A stretch of DNA of 64,000 nt from Kosakonia sp. SMBL-WEM22 (GTDB lineage Bacteria; Pseudomonadota; Gammaproteobacteria; Enterobacterales; Enterobacteriaceae). Both the position numbers and the translations under genes were made by a program. Positions 26,522-35,619 of the stretch are shown here, one piece after another (position 1 is the stretch's first letter; every line of letters begins with the position of its first letter). The notes beneath the pieces were generated by a model. That model was not told the DNA's origin and made no database searches. It saw only the letters and a program-made list of their open reading frames with translations. The DNA is taken from assembly GCF_014490785.1 (NCBI RefSeq), contig NZ_CP051488.1, forward strand, positions 2,418,001 to 2,482,000, in the 5' to 3' direction.

Positions 26522-27250
26522 ATGCGCATTGCTCAACTTAGCGATATTCACGCCGCAGCAGACAATGACAACCTCGCCCGCCTGCGTACCGCTATTGCAT
26601 GGCTTCTCGCCTTCCCGCCCGATATCGTGGTGGTGAGCGGCGATCTGGCGGACGATGGCTGGGCGCAGGGGTATCGCGACATTGCCGCACAGCTTAGTCG
26701 TTTGCCCTGCCGCTCCCTGCTGCTGGCGGGGAACGCCGATGATAAAGCGGTGATGTGCGCCAGCATGCCGCAACTGGCAGCATCTTCAGCCGATAAACCG
26801 CTCCATTTTAATGAAACGCTGGAAGGCGTTTCGCTGGTTGGTGTGGATGTGACGGTTGCCGGGAAAAGCGGCGGTGATATCACGCCCCATCTGCCGTGGC
26901 TGGAGCTGACTTTGCGCGAAGCTGGGCACCTGGTGATGCTGTTCATGCATCAGCATCTCTTCCCGAGCGGTATTGCGCCGCTGGATGCGGCAATGTGCGA
27001 AGGTGGCGCGGCGCTGGCGGCGCTGATTGAGCGCCTGCCGCACCCGCCGCTGGCGATCTGCTGCGGGCATGTGCACCGCGCGATGGCGTCAACCTTCGCC
27101 GGTGTGGCCGCCTATTGCTGTGGCTCAATCTGCCCGGCAAATCCGCTGCTGTTGAATGAGAGTGCCCCTCCTCCCATCACCGATCCTGCCGCGTTGATGC
27201 TCCATGACATCCGCCCGCAGGGCCGGGTCAGCCATTTTATCGGCGTGTAA
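26522..27250 (+). CDS. Calcineurin-like metallophosphoesterase (CpdA-like)
   Basis: 242 residues. The five metal-site blocks of class III phosphodiesterases are visible: LSDIH (DxH, residues 6-10), VVSGDLADDG (GDxxD), LLLAGNADD (GNxD/H), FMHQHLFPSG (second His) and ICCGHVHRAM (GHxH). Such enzymes use two metal ions to cut phosphodiesters; CpdA acts on cAMP. Whether this one acts on cAMP cannot be told: it is shorter than CpdA (275 residues) and the usual HD neighbourhood is altered. It is divergent from the beta-lactamase, sharing a 105-bp control region, and converges on the DUF7832-like gene. Confidence 0.85.
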   Translation: MRIAQLSDIHAAADNDNLARLRTAIAWLLAFPPDIVVVSGDLADDGWAQGYRDIAAQLSRLPCRSLLLAGNADDKAVMCASMPQLAASSADKPLHFNETLEGVSLVGVDVTVAGKSGGDITPHLPWLELTLREAGHLVMLFMHQHLFPSGIAPLDAAMCEGGAALAALIERLPHPPLAICCGHVHRAMASTFAGVAAYCCGSICPANPLLLNESAPPPITDPAALMLHDIRPQGRVSHFIGV

Positions 27251-27252
27251 GT

Positions 27253-27678
27253 TTAGCGCTGGGCTTTCCACTGCTGCCAGGCGGCATCGATCGCTGGCGC
27301 AAGCTTGTCGTAATTTTCCCAGCTATCTTCAACGTGGTAGACCGAGGGCAGATCCTGCGCAAGGATGCGCTCATAATCGTCAAAATAGCCGCCCGGCTCG
27401 GTGTGGTAGTAGTGCGCGGTAAACGCCCGTCCCTCTTCGTTTAAATCCTGGTCCCAAAATTTTTCATCGCACATGTCGATAAGAAACTCGCGTCCACTGA
27501 GGGTGCGGTTACGCACCGCCGCCAGTTCGTCGGCAGACTCCTCCTGATGATCTTCGCCTTCGAGGTGGTTATTGATGATCCATGCAAGGTAAAAACCAAT
27601 ATGCGTGCCGCCGTTCTCGGTCGGGAGATCCTGCGGATATTCGCCGCCGTAGTGCCAGTCCATTCTGTCGATAGCCAT
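27253..27678 (-). CDS. Small acidic cytoplasmic protein, DUF7832-like
   Basis: About 141 residues from the ATG at 27678 (MAIDRMDWHYGG); the frame opens 18 bases earlier but the upstream codons overlap the ribosome binding site. Acidic, no membrane part. The segments WHYGGEYPQDLPTENGGTHI and GFYLAWIINNHL are typical of a widespread set of conserved bacterial proteins often encoded as neighbours of polymorphic toxins or as solitary genes, which I place in DUF7832 from memory. Function unknown. Its stop codon is 2 bp from that of the convergent phosphoesterase gene. Confidence 0.7.
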   Translation of the reverse strand: MAIDRMDWHYGGEYPQDLPTENGGTHIGFYLAWIINNHLEGEDHQEESADELAAVRNRTLSGREFLIDMCDEKFWDQDLNEEGRAFTAHYYHTEPGGYFDDYERILAQDLPSVYHVEDSWENYDKLAPAIDAAWQQWKAQR

Positions 27679-27785
27679 AGTTGTTCCTCGTATCATGGGT
27701 TAAGGGAGACATTTCCCGTCATTTATCCAGCCAACCGTGCGGGCAATTTGGGAGATAACCTCTTTTGGCAGTAGCAGAGTGTTGC

Positions 27786-27923
27786 TTAAATGATGCGCGT
27801 CCTGTTTAAGGGGCACAGGCACGTGTTGCGCTTCGCGAGCATATCAACCGCCGTCAGCCGCAGGTAAACGGCGGCTATAAGAGTGAGCAGAGTCACCGCA
27901 GCGGCGATAACAGCCTTACGCAT
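27786..27923 (-). CDS. Possible 45-residue single-span membrane protein
   Basis: From the ATG at 27923 the frame gives MRKAVIAAAVTLLTLIAAVY, one positively led hydrophobic helix, then a short polar tail with two cysteines (NTCLCPLN). That is the design of many enterobacterial small membrane proteins. It begins just after the yncE terminator, so it would need its own promoter; the ribosome binding site (GCGGG) is weak. The frame extends 15 codons upstream through the terminator, which is unlikely to be used. Confidence 0.35.
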   Translation of the reverse strand: MRKAVIAAAVTLLTLIAAVYLRLTAVDMLAKRNTCLCPLNRTRII

Positions 27924-27937
27924 GGTTACCCGCTGAT

Positions 27938-27960
27938 AAAAAAGCTCCCCGCAGGGAGCC
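27938..27960 (-). terminator. Intrinsic terminator after yncE
   Basis: On the minus strand GCTCCC (27959-27954) pairs with GGGAGC (27949-27944), loop TGCG, then six T residues. Confidence 0.85.
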
Positions 27961-27975
27961 TGGTGCATCTTGCTA

Positions 27976-29037
27976 TTACAGCGCGATACGGATGATGTCG
28001 TCCGGCTGCGTGGCCTCTTTTTCGCGGCTCGATGCCTGTTTTACGCTGACGTAGAGCGTTTTGCCGTCCGGTGACAGCGCCAGGCTGTTCGGGTGGGTCG
28101 GCGTATCGAAGGTTTTAACGACCTTGTAAGTTTTCGCATCGATAACGCTGACTTTGCCCGCCTCGCGATGCGTAACATAGACTTCGTTGCGCACCGGGTT
28201 AAACAGCACCGCCAGTGATTCCGGTGCGCCGATGCGTTGCAGCACCTTGCCGGATCGGGTATCGACAACCAGTACTTCTGCTGCTTTCGAATCGGTAATA
28301 AAGGCCCGGTGGCCGGCAGTATCAAGGCTCAGGTTCAGATAGAAGTGCTCTTTCCCGTCATCCTGGAGCTTCTTGCGGTCAAGAATTTTGTTCGTCCCGG
28401 TATCAATGGTCAGCAGTTCGCCATCGCCGTTGGTGCTGTAAAGACGCTTTGCTGCCGCATCAAGCACCAGACCGGTGCTGTACGTGCCGGTATTCGTGAT
28501 AGTGCTTTTCAGCTTCATCGCCGCGCCGTCAATCACCCAGATGGCACTCTCTTTACCTACGCCGGTAACGTAAAGCGTATTCGTGGTGTCGTCTACCACC
28601 AGTTCTCGTGGGCTGAGCGGGTGAACGCTGTCGGAGCGCTTACGCGCATCAAGCACTACGCGGCCTTTAATATCGCCGGTTTTCGCATCGACGGCGGTGA
28701 CGGAGCCATTCACCGTATTGCCGAACCAGAGCGTTTGCGTCTGCTGATTGATCGCTGCGCCAAAGGGTTTCACATCGCTGTGAATGGCCTGGGTAATATC
28801 AAGACTGGCCGGATCGAGGCGATAAATGACGCCGCCTTTGTCGATTTTGCGGCTCTGCGAAGTGGCGACCCATAATGCGTTCTCCTGCTGGCTGACGGCC
28901 ATTTCGTAGGCCCCCTTGCCGACCGCTTTACGCAGCATCTCCTCGGCTGCGTGGGCACTAAACGAGCCTGCCAGCAGCAGTGAACCAAGGAATAGCGCGC
29001 GATGCAGGCGCGATGGAGAAAAATGAGCTAAAGACAT
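27976..29037 (-). CDS. yncE: YncE periplasmic beta-propeller protein
   Basis: 353 residues, the same length as E. coli YncE. The signal peptide (LHRALFLGSLLLAGSFSAHA) is followed by seven YVTN-type propeller repeats; clear ones are VYRLDPASLDI-like, VDAKTGDIKGRV, TLYVTGVGKES, VLVVDTRSGKV, NEVYVTHREAG and SLALSPDGKTLYVSV. E. coli YncE is a periplasmic, iron-responsive propeller of unclear role that can bind DNA in vitro. It is divergent from pqqU, as yncE and yncD are in E. coli, and a Fur-like box lies between them. A PQQ-type propeller beside a PQQ receptor makes a link to PQQ handling plausible but unproven. Confidence 0.93.
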   Translation of the reverse strand: MSLAHFSPSRLHRALFLGSLLLAGSFSAHAAEEMLRKAVGKGAYEMAVSQQENALWVATSQSRKIDKGGVIYRLDPASLDITQAIHSDVKPFGAAINQQTQTLWFGNTVNGSVTAVDAKTGDIKGRVVLDARKRSDSVHPLSPRELVVDDTTNTLYVTGVGKESAIWVIDGAAMKLKSTITNTGTYSTGLVLDAAAKRLYSTNGDGELLTIDTGTNKILDRKKLQDDGKEHFYLNLSLDTAGHRAFITDSKAAEVLVVDTRSGKVLQRIGAPESLAVLFNPVRNEVYVTHREAGKVSVIDAKTYKVVKTFDTPTHPNSLALSPDGKTLYVSVKQASSREKEATQPDDIIRIAL

Positions 29038-29120
29038 AACGACTCCCTTTGTTGAAATTATGCTTACGTTTTCACATGCATCCAGTGCGCGAAACTGCGG
29101 TTTCGCTTATTGTTGTAGGT

Positions 29121-29139
29121 GAGAATAGTAATCATTTAT
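29121..29139. promoter_or_regulatory. Fur-like box between yncE and pqqU
   Basis: GAGAATAGTAATCATTTAT matches 13 of 19 positions of the Fur consensus. It lies 84 bp upstream of yncE and 164 bp upstream of pqqU, nearer yncE, in agreement with yncE being an iron- and Fur-regulated gene in E. coli. The remainder of 29038-29302 is AT-rich and carries no gene. Confidence 0.6.
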
Positions 29140-29302
29140 ATTCATAAAGTGGAGTCTTAATCGCCCAACAAGGCAAAATTTCTACCGCCATGTAGAGTCG
29201 TGATTAACGTAACGTGCGTTCAACATTTTCAAAAAATTTACATATCCTTTAACATGTTGCCGCATTTTTCTTTTTTTGCTCCTCTTTTAACTCGGTTCCG
29301 TC

Positions 29303-31417
29303 ATGAAAATCTTGTCAGTTACAAAGGTTACGCTGCCTGTTTTGCTGCTGCCTGTTGCACTCTCTACCTCCGCCTGGGCGGCCTCTGGTGAACAAACGAT
29401 GATCGTCAGCGCCGCGCCGCAGACGGTCTCGGAGTTGGATAGCCCGGCCGCGGTCAGTGTGGTTCAGGGCGACGATATTCGCCAGGCCGCGCCACGCGTG
29501 AATCTCTCCGAATCAATGGGCAGCGTGCCCGGCTTACAGGTGCAGAACCGCCAGAACTACGCCCAGGATCTGCAACTCTCCATTCGCGGATTCGGTTCGC
29601 GTTCAACCTATGGCGTGCGCGGCATTCGTCTCTATGTAGATGGTATTCCTGCCACCATGCCGGATGGCCAGGGGCAGACCTCAAATATCGATCTCAATAG
29701 CGTGGAGCACATTGATGTGCTGCGCGGCCCCTTCTCTGCCCTCTACGGCAATGCCTCTGGCGGCGTAATGAACGTGACGACGCAGACCGGACGTGAACCG
29801 GCAACGGTTGAGGCGAGCAGCTATTACGGCAGCTTCGGCAGCTGGCGCTATGGCATGAAAGCCACCGGTGCAATGGGCGACGGTACCCACGCGGGTGATG
29901 TGGATTACACCGCCTCGACTACCCGCTTTGTCACCCACGGCTATCGTGACCGCAGCGGCGCGCGTAAAAATCTGGCTAACGCCAAACTGGGTGTACGCAT
30001 TGATGAGGCCAGCAAACTGAACCTCATTTTTAACAGCGTTGATATTAAAGCGGACGATGCGGGCGGGCTGAGCCGCGAAGAGTGGCGAGCTAATCCGCGC
30101 CAGTCACCGCGTGCTGATGCGTTCCATACGCGCAAAACCATCAAGCAGACTCAGGCGGGGCTGCGCTATGAGCGTCAACTGAGCGAGCGCGACGATCTCA
30201 GCGTGATGATGTATGCCGGTGAGCGCGAAACCACACAGTATCAATCCATTCCGCGTGCGCCGCAGCTCAAGCCGACCCACGCAGGCGGGGTGATCAATCT
30301 GAGCCGCCACTACCAGGGCATCGATACGCGCTGGACGCACAAAGGCGAGCTCGGCGTGCCGATGACCTTCACCGCTGGTCTCAACTACGAAAATATGAGT
30401 GAAGAGCGCAAAGGCTACGAAAACTTCATCATGAGTGGTACCACGCCGGAGTATGGGCAGAAAGGTAACTTGCGCCGTAACGAGCGCAACCTGATGTGGA
30501 ACGTCGATCCCTATCTGCAAACGGCCTGGCAGCTTACTGAGAAACTGTCGCTGGATGCGGGCGTGCGCTACAGCTCGGTCTGGTTTGACTCCAACGATCA
30601 CTATGTGACCGCTAAAAATGGCGATGACAGCGGCGATGCGAGTTACCACAAGTGGCTTCCGGCGGCCTCACTGAAATATGCTGTCACCCCAGCGTGGAAT
30701 ATCTACACCGCCGCCGGGCGCGGTTTCGAAACGCCGACTATCAACGAGCTCTCATACCGCTCCGGCGACCAGAGCGGGCTGAACTTCGCGCTGAAACCGG
30801 CCACCAACGACACGCTTGAGATCGGCAGCAAAACCCGCATCGGCAACGGTCTATTGACGGCAGCGCTGTTCCGCACCGATACGGATAATGAAATTGTTGC
30901 CGACAGCAGCAGCGGCGGGCGCACCAGTTATAAAAATGCCGGGAAAACGCGGCGCCAGGGCGTCGAGCTCTCTGTCGATCAGCAGTTCGCCGGTAACTGG
31001 CGCGCAAAAGCGGCATGGACCTGGCTGGACGCAACCTACCGCAGCGAAGTGTGTGGTGATGCCTCCTGCGAAGGCAACCGCATTCCAGGTATCGCGCGCA
31101 ATATGGGCTTTGCTTCACTCGGCTGGATGCCGGAGGAGGGCTGGTATGCCGGAGCAGATGTGCGTTATATGAGTAACATCATGGCTAATGATGAGAACAG
31201 CGCCAAAGCCCCCTCCTACACCGTTGCCGGGCTGAACAGCGGGTATAAGTTCAACTATGGCAACTGGATGATGGATCTCTTTGGCCGCGTTGATAACCTC
31301 TTTGACCGCAACTATGTTGGATCGGTGATCGTCAACGAATCCAACAACCGTTACTACGAACCAGCGCCGGGACGTAACTACGGCGTCGGCTTATCGGTGG
31401 CCTATCAGTTCAATTAA
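29303..31417 (+). CDS. pqqU: TonB-dependent outer membrane receptor PqqU (YncD)
   Basis: 704 residues. Signal peptide through about residue 26 (LPVALSTSAWA), TonB-box-like QTMIVSAA at about 31-38, plug domain (AAPRVNLSESMGSVPGLQVQ, QLSIRGFGSR, VLRGPFSALYGNASGGVMNV), then a 22-strand barrel ending in the outer-membrane signature VAYQFN with terminal aromatic pattern. By length and neighbour yncE it is YncD, shown in E. coli to import pyrroloquinoline quinone and renamed PqqU. It acts in the outer membrane with TonB-ExbBD energy. Transcribed away from yncE and closed by a bidirectional terminator. Confidence 0.93.
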   Translation: MKILSVTKVTLPVLLLPVALSTSAWAASGEQTMIVSAAPQTVSELDSPAAVSVVQGDDIRQAAPRVNLSESMGSVPGLQVQNRQNYAQDLQLSIRGFGSRSTYGVRGIRLYVDGIPATMPDGQGQTSNIDLNSVEHIDVLRGPFSALYGNASGGVMNVTTQTGREPATVEASSYYGSFGSWRYGMKATGAMGDGTHAGDVDYTASTTRFVTHGYRDRSGARKNLANAKLGVRIDEASKLNLIFNSVDIKADDAGGLSREEWRANPRQSPRADAFHTRKTIKQTQAGLRYERQLSERDDLSVMMYAGERETTQYQSIPRAPQLKPTHAGGVINLSRHYQGIDTRWTHKGELGVPMTFTAGLNYENMSEERKGYENFIMSGTTPEYGQKGNLRRNERNLMWNVDPYLQTAWQLTEKLSLDAGVRYSSVWFDSNDHYVTAKNGDDSGDASYHKWLPAASLKYAVTPAWNIYTAAGRGFETPTINELSYRSGDQSGLNFALKPATNDTLEIGSKTRIGNGLLTAALFRTDTDNEIVADSSSGGRTSYKNAGKTRRQGVELSVDQQFAGNWRAKAAWTWLDATYRSEVCGDASCEGNRIPGIARNMGFASLGWMPEEGWYAGADVRYMSNIMANDENSAKAPSYTVAGLNSGYKFNYGNWMMDLFGRVDNLFDRNYVGSVIVNESNNRYYEPAPGRNYGVGLSVAYQFN

Positions 31418-31434
31418 TCCACACCGCAGGCAAC

Positions 31435-31464
31435 AAAAAGCCCGGCCATCATGCGCCGGGCTTT
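31435..31464. terminator. Bidirectional terminator between pqqU and chemoreceptor
   Basis: AAAGCCCGGC (31437-31446) pairs with GCCGGGCTTT (31455-31464). T-rich on the plus side and five T on the minus side, so it can end both convergent genes. Confidence 0.85.
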
Positions 31465-31484
31465 ATTTATCACTTCAGGGGCCA

Positions 31485-33410
31485 TTAAAAGGTGGTCCAT
31501 CCCTCTTCGGCGAGCGTCGCTTCACGCGGCGTTGGCGGGATAAGCGTACTTTTCGCGCCCTTCACCTTTGCCGGTTTTGCCTCATTACTGGCGAGGCGGA
31601 AGGCAGCAACCAGCTCTTCCAGCAGGCGCGCCTGCTCCTCCAGCGAACCGGCAGCAGATGAGGATTCGCTCACCAGCGAGGCGTTCTGTTGAGTTGTGCT
31701 GTCAAGCTCACCGACTGCGCGGGCAATCTGCTCAATGCCGCGGCTCTGCTCTTCGGATGCGGAGGAGATCTCGCCCATAATATCGTTGACGCGCGTGACG
31801 GACTGCACCACCTGATCCATCGTCTCGCCCGCTTTAACCACCAGTTTGCTGCCGATGTTAATGCGTGAAACCGATTCGCTGATCAGTTGCTCGATATCTT
31901 TTGCTGCCTGCGAGCTGCGCTGCGACAGGCTGCGGACTTCTCCGGCGACCACCGCAAAACCGCGTCCCTGCTCGCCCGCTCTTGCCGCTTCCACCGCTGC
32001 ATTTAGCGCCAGAATATTGGTCTGAAACGCAATGCTGTTAATCACGGCGGTAATGTCGGCAATCTTGTTCGAGCTGGTATTGATGTCGCCCATTGTATCT
32101 ACCACCTGGCGCATTACCGTGCCGCCTTCGCTGGCGGTTTTCGACGCCTGCGCCGCCAGGCTGCTGGCGTTGCGCGCGTTATTAGCGTTGTTTTTCACCG
32201 TGGCGGTTAACTGTTCCATACTGGCAGCGGTTTGCACTACGGCGGCGGCCTGCTGTTCGGTGCGGGATGAGAGATCGGTATTGCCATCGGCGATCTCCGT
32301 TGCTGCGTGCGAGAGCTGCGTTACGCTGCTGCGCACTTCATGGATCATATCGCGCAGCCGGTCATTCATCCGGCCCATCGCAGCGGTTAACTGCCCCAGC
32401 TCGTCACTACTTTGCGCGCGGATTTGCGCGCTCAGATCGCCGCTGGCAATGCGTTCTGCCAGCGCCAGGTTACGGTGAACCGGCCGGGTGATCTGGCGAA
32501 TTACCCACCAGGAGACCAGCATGCCGAGGAGAATAGCTATCGCACCGGTGATGGCGGCAATGGAACTTGAGGTGTAAGCCAGCTCTTCGTTATGCGCTTT
32601 CACCAGTGCGATAATGTCGCGCAGCGATGCGCTGCTGGCATCACCGCCCACTTTGACTCTATCTTCCGCAGCCCTGAGCGTCTGCCAGGCGGTAAAGTAG
32701 TTCAGTGCCTGAGTACGATAGCTGACGGTGTTTTCCCAGATGGCTTGTAACGGCGCTTGCAGTTCTCCCGGCAGCTGACCGTTCAGTACCTGCACGCTGC
32801 TGGCAGTGGCCGCGAACTGCTGCTCAAGCCGATCGCGCGTGGCAGGGCTCGGGCTATAACGCACGACCAACGCTGCGTCGCGCACGCTGCTGATGGCAAA
32901 GAGCTGCTCATAGATTTGCGTCATCAGCGCCGGATCCGCCACCGGTGTACGCACTAGCGTGGTATAGCGGGCTGAGAGATCTTCCCTGCTCAGTTTATCG
33001 AGGCTTTCACGCAGGGCGCGCAGATCGCCGGTCGCTTTTTGCATCTCACCAATGCTGGCCTGAAAATTCTCTAAATTGCGGGCGACATCATTAATAATTT
33101 TACGTTCGTTGGTTGACCAACTGAGGGCGTCTGCGCTGGCGGTAAGCTCTGAAGCATGGCGAACATAGTTCGCCATCACCTGGCCTGATTTCTCATCGCC
33201 ATAAAAATATTTCAGGCGATTAATTTTCGCCTGGAATACTTCAATATTGATGTTGTACATCAAATTTGTTTTTTCATAGACGTCGCGAATTTCTTTAAAA
33301 CGCAGCACGCTGAGAATGGTGGCAAACGCGACCAGAAAAAGAACCACACCGAATCCGACCGACAGCTTTCGACTAATTTTTATATTGCTTACCCGTTGGC
33401 TAATTGACAT
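31485..33410 (-). CDS. Methyl-accepting chemotaxis protein
   Basis: About 641 residues from the ATG at 33410 with AGGGGA upstream. First membrane helix at about 13-36 (SVGFGVVLFLVAFATILSVL), a roughly 260-residue helical periplasmic sensor, second helix AITGAIAILLGMLVSWWVI, HAMP, then the signalling hairpin with the invariant tip EEQSRGIEQIARAVGELD reading into the conserved NASLVSESSSAA. The core AFQTNILALNAAVEAARAGE is intact. The C-terminal GWTTF resembles the NWETF tether for CheR and CheB, so it is probably an abundant, self-adapting receptor. Ligand unknown. In E. coli nothing lies between pqqU and mcbR, so this gene is an insertion in that block. Confidence 0.92.
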   Translation of the reverse strand: MSISQRVSNIKISRKLSVGFGVVLFLVAFATILSVLRFKEIRDVYEKTNLMYNINIEVFQAKINRLKYFYGDEKSGQVMANYVRHASELTASADALSWSTNERKIINDVARNLENFQASIGEMQKATGDLRALRESLDKLSREDLSARYTTLVRTPVADPALMTQIYEQLFAISSVRDAALVVRYSPSPATRDRLEQQFAATASSVQVLNGQLPGELQAPLQAIWENTVSYRTQALNYFTAWQTLRAAEDRVKVGGDASSASLRDIIALVKAHNEELAYTSSSIAAITGAIAILLGMLVSWWVIRQITRPVHRNLALAERIASGDLSAQIRAQSSDELGQLTAAMGRMNDRLRDMIHEVRSSVTQLSHAATEIADGNTDLSSRTEQQAAAVVQTAASMEQLTATVKNNANNARNASSLAAQASKTASEGGTVMRQVVDTMGDINTSSNKIADITAVINSIAFQTNILALNAAVEAARAGEQGRGFAVVAGEVRSLSQRSSQAAKDIEQLISESVSRINIGSKLVVKAGETMDQVVQSVTRVNDIMGEISSASEEQSRGIEQIARAVGELDSTTQQNASLVSESSSAAGSLEEQARLLEELVAAFRLASNEAKPAKVKGAKSTLIPPTPREATLAEEGWTTF

Positions 33411-33602
33411 TTTTTCCCCTTGTCTAACGTCCATAGTGAGTGCCCGACTGTGCACGCGACAAGTTATCGGCAGGAAAATAAGCGGATTCAGGTTGCGGGG
33501 AGGTTATAGGTTAAAAGTGTGATATTGATGCGCCCCATTCGCAAATTATTACCGGGGTGCATCAATATGCTTCATGAAATTATTAAATCAGTGAATTATC
33601 AC

Positions 33603-34259
33603 TTAGCGTTCAAACTGTCTGTGCACAATGGTTGCGCCTTCATCAATTGCTCGCCAGACGGCGCGCTCACTGGCAAAAGCATCGCCCTCTTCTAATGCAC
33701 AAAGCAGATCGTGGTAATGCTGCACGCGCATCAGGTGCTCAGATGATGGATAGAGATAGTTATAACAGGGGCCAATCCGTACCCAAAGTTGTTCAATTAA
33801 AGCGGTGAGCGTCGGCATGCCGGCATGGGCATAGACGCTGAAACGAAACACGCGATTGGCCTGTAACGCCTGCTCTGTGTTACCGCTTTTCATCGCTTCA
33901 TCGACATTGATAGCCAGCGTGCGCAGTTCGCGCAGCTTATCGCTGGTCATGTTCTGGCTCGCGGCGCGCGCGGCCATGCCTTCAAGATTTTTACGAATCT
34001 GATTGATTTCGTTATAACGTTCCGCACTGACCTGCGGCACGAGAAAAGCCTGCGCCGGTGTTGCATGCAGCGCGCCTGCGGAAACAAGTCGCAGTAGCGC
34101 TTCACGAACCGGTGTAATACTCGTACCCAGCTGATCGGCGATTTCTTTCGTGATAAGTCGGGCTCCGGGTCTCAGGGCACCGACGATAAGCGCACTCTTT
34201 AAACTTGCCTCAACCTGCATGGTTAGACTCGTTCTCTGCGCTTTCTCCAAATCAAGCAT
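33603..34259 (-). CDS. mcbR: GntR/FadR-type transcription regulator McbR (YncC)
   Basis: 218 residues. N-terminal winged helix with VGALRPGARLITKEIADQLG and SITPVREALLRLVSAGALHA, then an all-helical FCD ligand domain (NQIRKNLEGMAARAA, metal-binding-type His pairs at QHYHDLL). Length and position beside curA and pqqU fit E. coli McbR/YncC (221 residues), which represses mcbA and affects colanic acid production and biofilm. Whether it also controls curA here is not visible. The gap 34260-34483 upstream is AT-rich and without a gene. Confidence 0.85.
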   Translation of the reverse strand: MLDLEKAQRTSLTMQVEASLKSALIVGALRPGARLITKEIADQLGTSITPVREALLRLVSAGALHATPAQAFLVPQVSAERYNEINQIRKNLEGMAARAASQNMTSDKLRELRTLAINVDEAMKSGNTEQALQANRVFRFSVYAHAGMPTLTALIEQLWVRIGPCYNYLYPSSEHLMRVQHYHDLLCALEEGDAFASERAVWRAIDEGATIVHRQFER

Positions 34260-34483
34260 GTTTGCATCCTGTATAAATTCTTTATTTTCTCAGCCTGGTA
34301 GCGTGTCCATATGGTTATGCCTAAAAGATATATTTTATAAGTGCATGCCTGGTATTGGATTATTGCGTAAAGTTAGAACAAAAAGTTATTTATTATGCAC
34401 GACCACCAGGAACTGCCTCCACAAGGTCAACAATTCCTTATGCATGTATAATTAAAGCTGTTTTTCGCAAAAATGCCCAATTT

Positions 34484-34509
34484 AAAATGGCGGTTTTTAC
34501 CGCCATTTT
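34484..34509. terminator. Intrinsic terminator after curA, symmetrical
   Basis: AAAATGGCGGT (34484-34494) pairs perfectly with ACCGCCATTTT (34499-34509) around TTTT. The A- and T-rich flanks make it active in both directions; it directly follows the curA stop on the minus strand. Confidence 0.88.
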
Positions 34510-34514
34510 TTTAT

Positions 34515-35552
34515 TTAGTTTTCTGAGGAGATTTTTACGACGACTTTGCCGAAGTTTTTCCCTTCCAGTAGGCCGATAAACGCCTCTGGCGCCTGCTCCA
34601 GACCCTCCGTTACCTGTTCGCGGTAATGAATACGATCCTGTTTAAGCCAGCTCGCCATCTCCTGCTGGAATTCATGCAGTCGGTGACCATAATCCTGCAT
34701 GATAATAAATCCTTGCAACCGAATACGTTTCTTCAGAATCGTTGCCATTAATAATGGAACGCGATCCGGGCCTTCCGGAAGATCGGTGGCGTTATAACCG
34801 CTCACCAGACCACAGAGCGGAATGCGTGCAGAGGTATTTAATAGCGGCAGCACGGCATCGAAGACTTTACCGCCAACGTTCTCATAGTAAATATCGATGC
34901 CCTGCGGGCAGGCCTTCGCCAGTTGGTCGCTAAAATCATCGGCATGGTGATCAATGCACTCATCAAACCCCAGCACTTCAACAGCATGACGGCACTTCTC
35001 GCTGCCGCCCGCCACGCCCACGACGCGACAGCCCTTAATTTTGCCAATCTGGCCGACCGTTGCGCCAACAGGCCCGGTAGCCGCAGCAACTACCAGCGTT
35101 TCGCCCTCTTTCGGCTGGCCGATATCCAGCAACCCCATATAGGCGGTAAAGCCCGGCATGCCAAGAATACCCAGCGCCCAGGACGGGTGCGGGATATTGC
35201 TATCCAGTTTCACCAGATCATCACCACTGGCAATGTCGTAATCCTGCCAGCCGCTGCCGGCGAGAACCCAGTCGCCCTCGGCGAAATCCGGATGCTGTGA
35301 TTTCACAACACGGCTCACGGTGCCGCCACACATCACTTCACCAATTTTAACCGGCGGTGAGTAGGATGGCGCATCACTCATGCGTCCGCGCATATAGGGG
35401 TCGAGGGAGAGGTATACCGTGCGCAGCAGCACCTGGCCTTCGCCCGGCGAGGCGACCTCATCCTCCTCCAGCCGAAAATTCTCTGCAGTCGGCGCGCCAT
35501 GCGGACGCGAAGCCAGTACCCAGCGGCGGTTGCGGTGTGAATGTTGGTTCAT
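34515..35552 (-). CDS. curA: NADPH-dependent curcumin/enone reductase CurA (YncB)
   Basis: 345 residues of the zinc-free leukotriene B4 dehydrogenase-like branch of medium-chain reductases. Substrate-domain segment LSLDPYMRGRMSDAPSY at about 49-65, cofactor loop AATGPVGATVGQIGKIKG at about 155-172 and VAGGSEKCRHA for NADPH binding; IYYENVGGKVFDAVLP is diagnostic of this branch. E. coli CurA reduces curcumin and related alpha,beta-unsaturated ketones. It has the same orientation as mcbR, 255 bp upstream of it, with its own terminator. Start chosen by CAGGAG 6 bases before the ATG. Confidence 0.93.
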   Translation of the reverse strand: MNQHSHRNRRWVLASRPHGAPTAENFRLEEDEVASPGEGQVLLRTVYLSLDPYMRGRMSDAPSYSPPVKIGEVMCGGTVSRVVKSQHPDFAEGDWVLAGSGWQDYDIASGDDLVKLDSNIPHPSWALGILGMPGFTAYMGLLDIGQPKEGETLVVAAATGPVGATVGQIGKIKGCRVVGVAGGSEKCRHAVEVLGFDECIDHHADDFSDQLAKACPQGIDIYYENVGGKVFDAVLPLLNTSARIPLCGLVSGYNATDLPEGPDRVPLLMATILKKRIRLQGFIIMQDYGHRLHEFQQEMASWLKQDRIHYREQVTEGLEQAPEAFIGLLEGKNFGKVVVKISSEN

Positions 35553-35619
35553 TTTGCTCTCCTGTGCAGTGTGGGCTGACTAATGATAGTAGACGGTTAA
35601 CGCTGCCCGCGCGTTGGCA

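Noticed and set aside
33411..33455. Upstream start for the chemoreceptor
   Set aside because: The extension lacks a membrane helix or ribosome binding site; AGGGGA marks the ATG at 33410.
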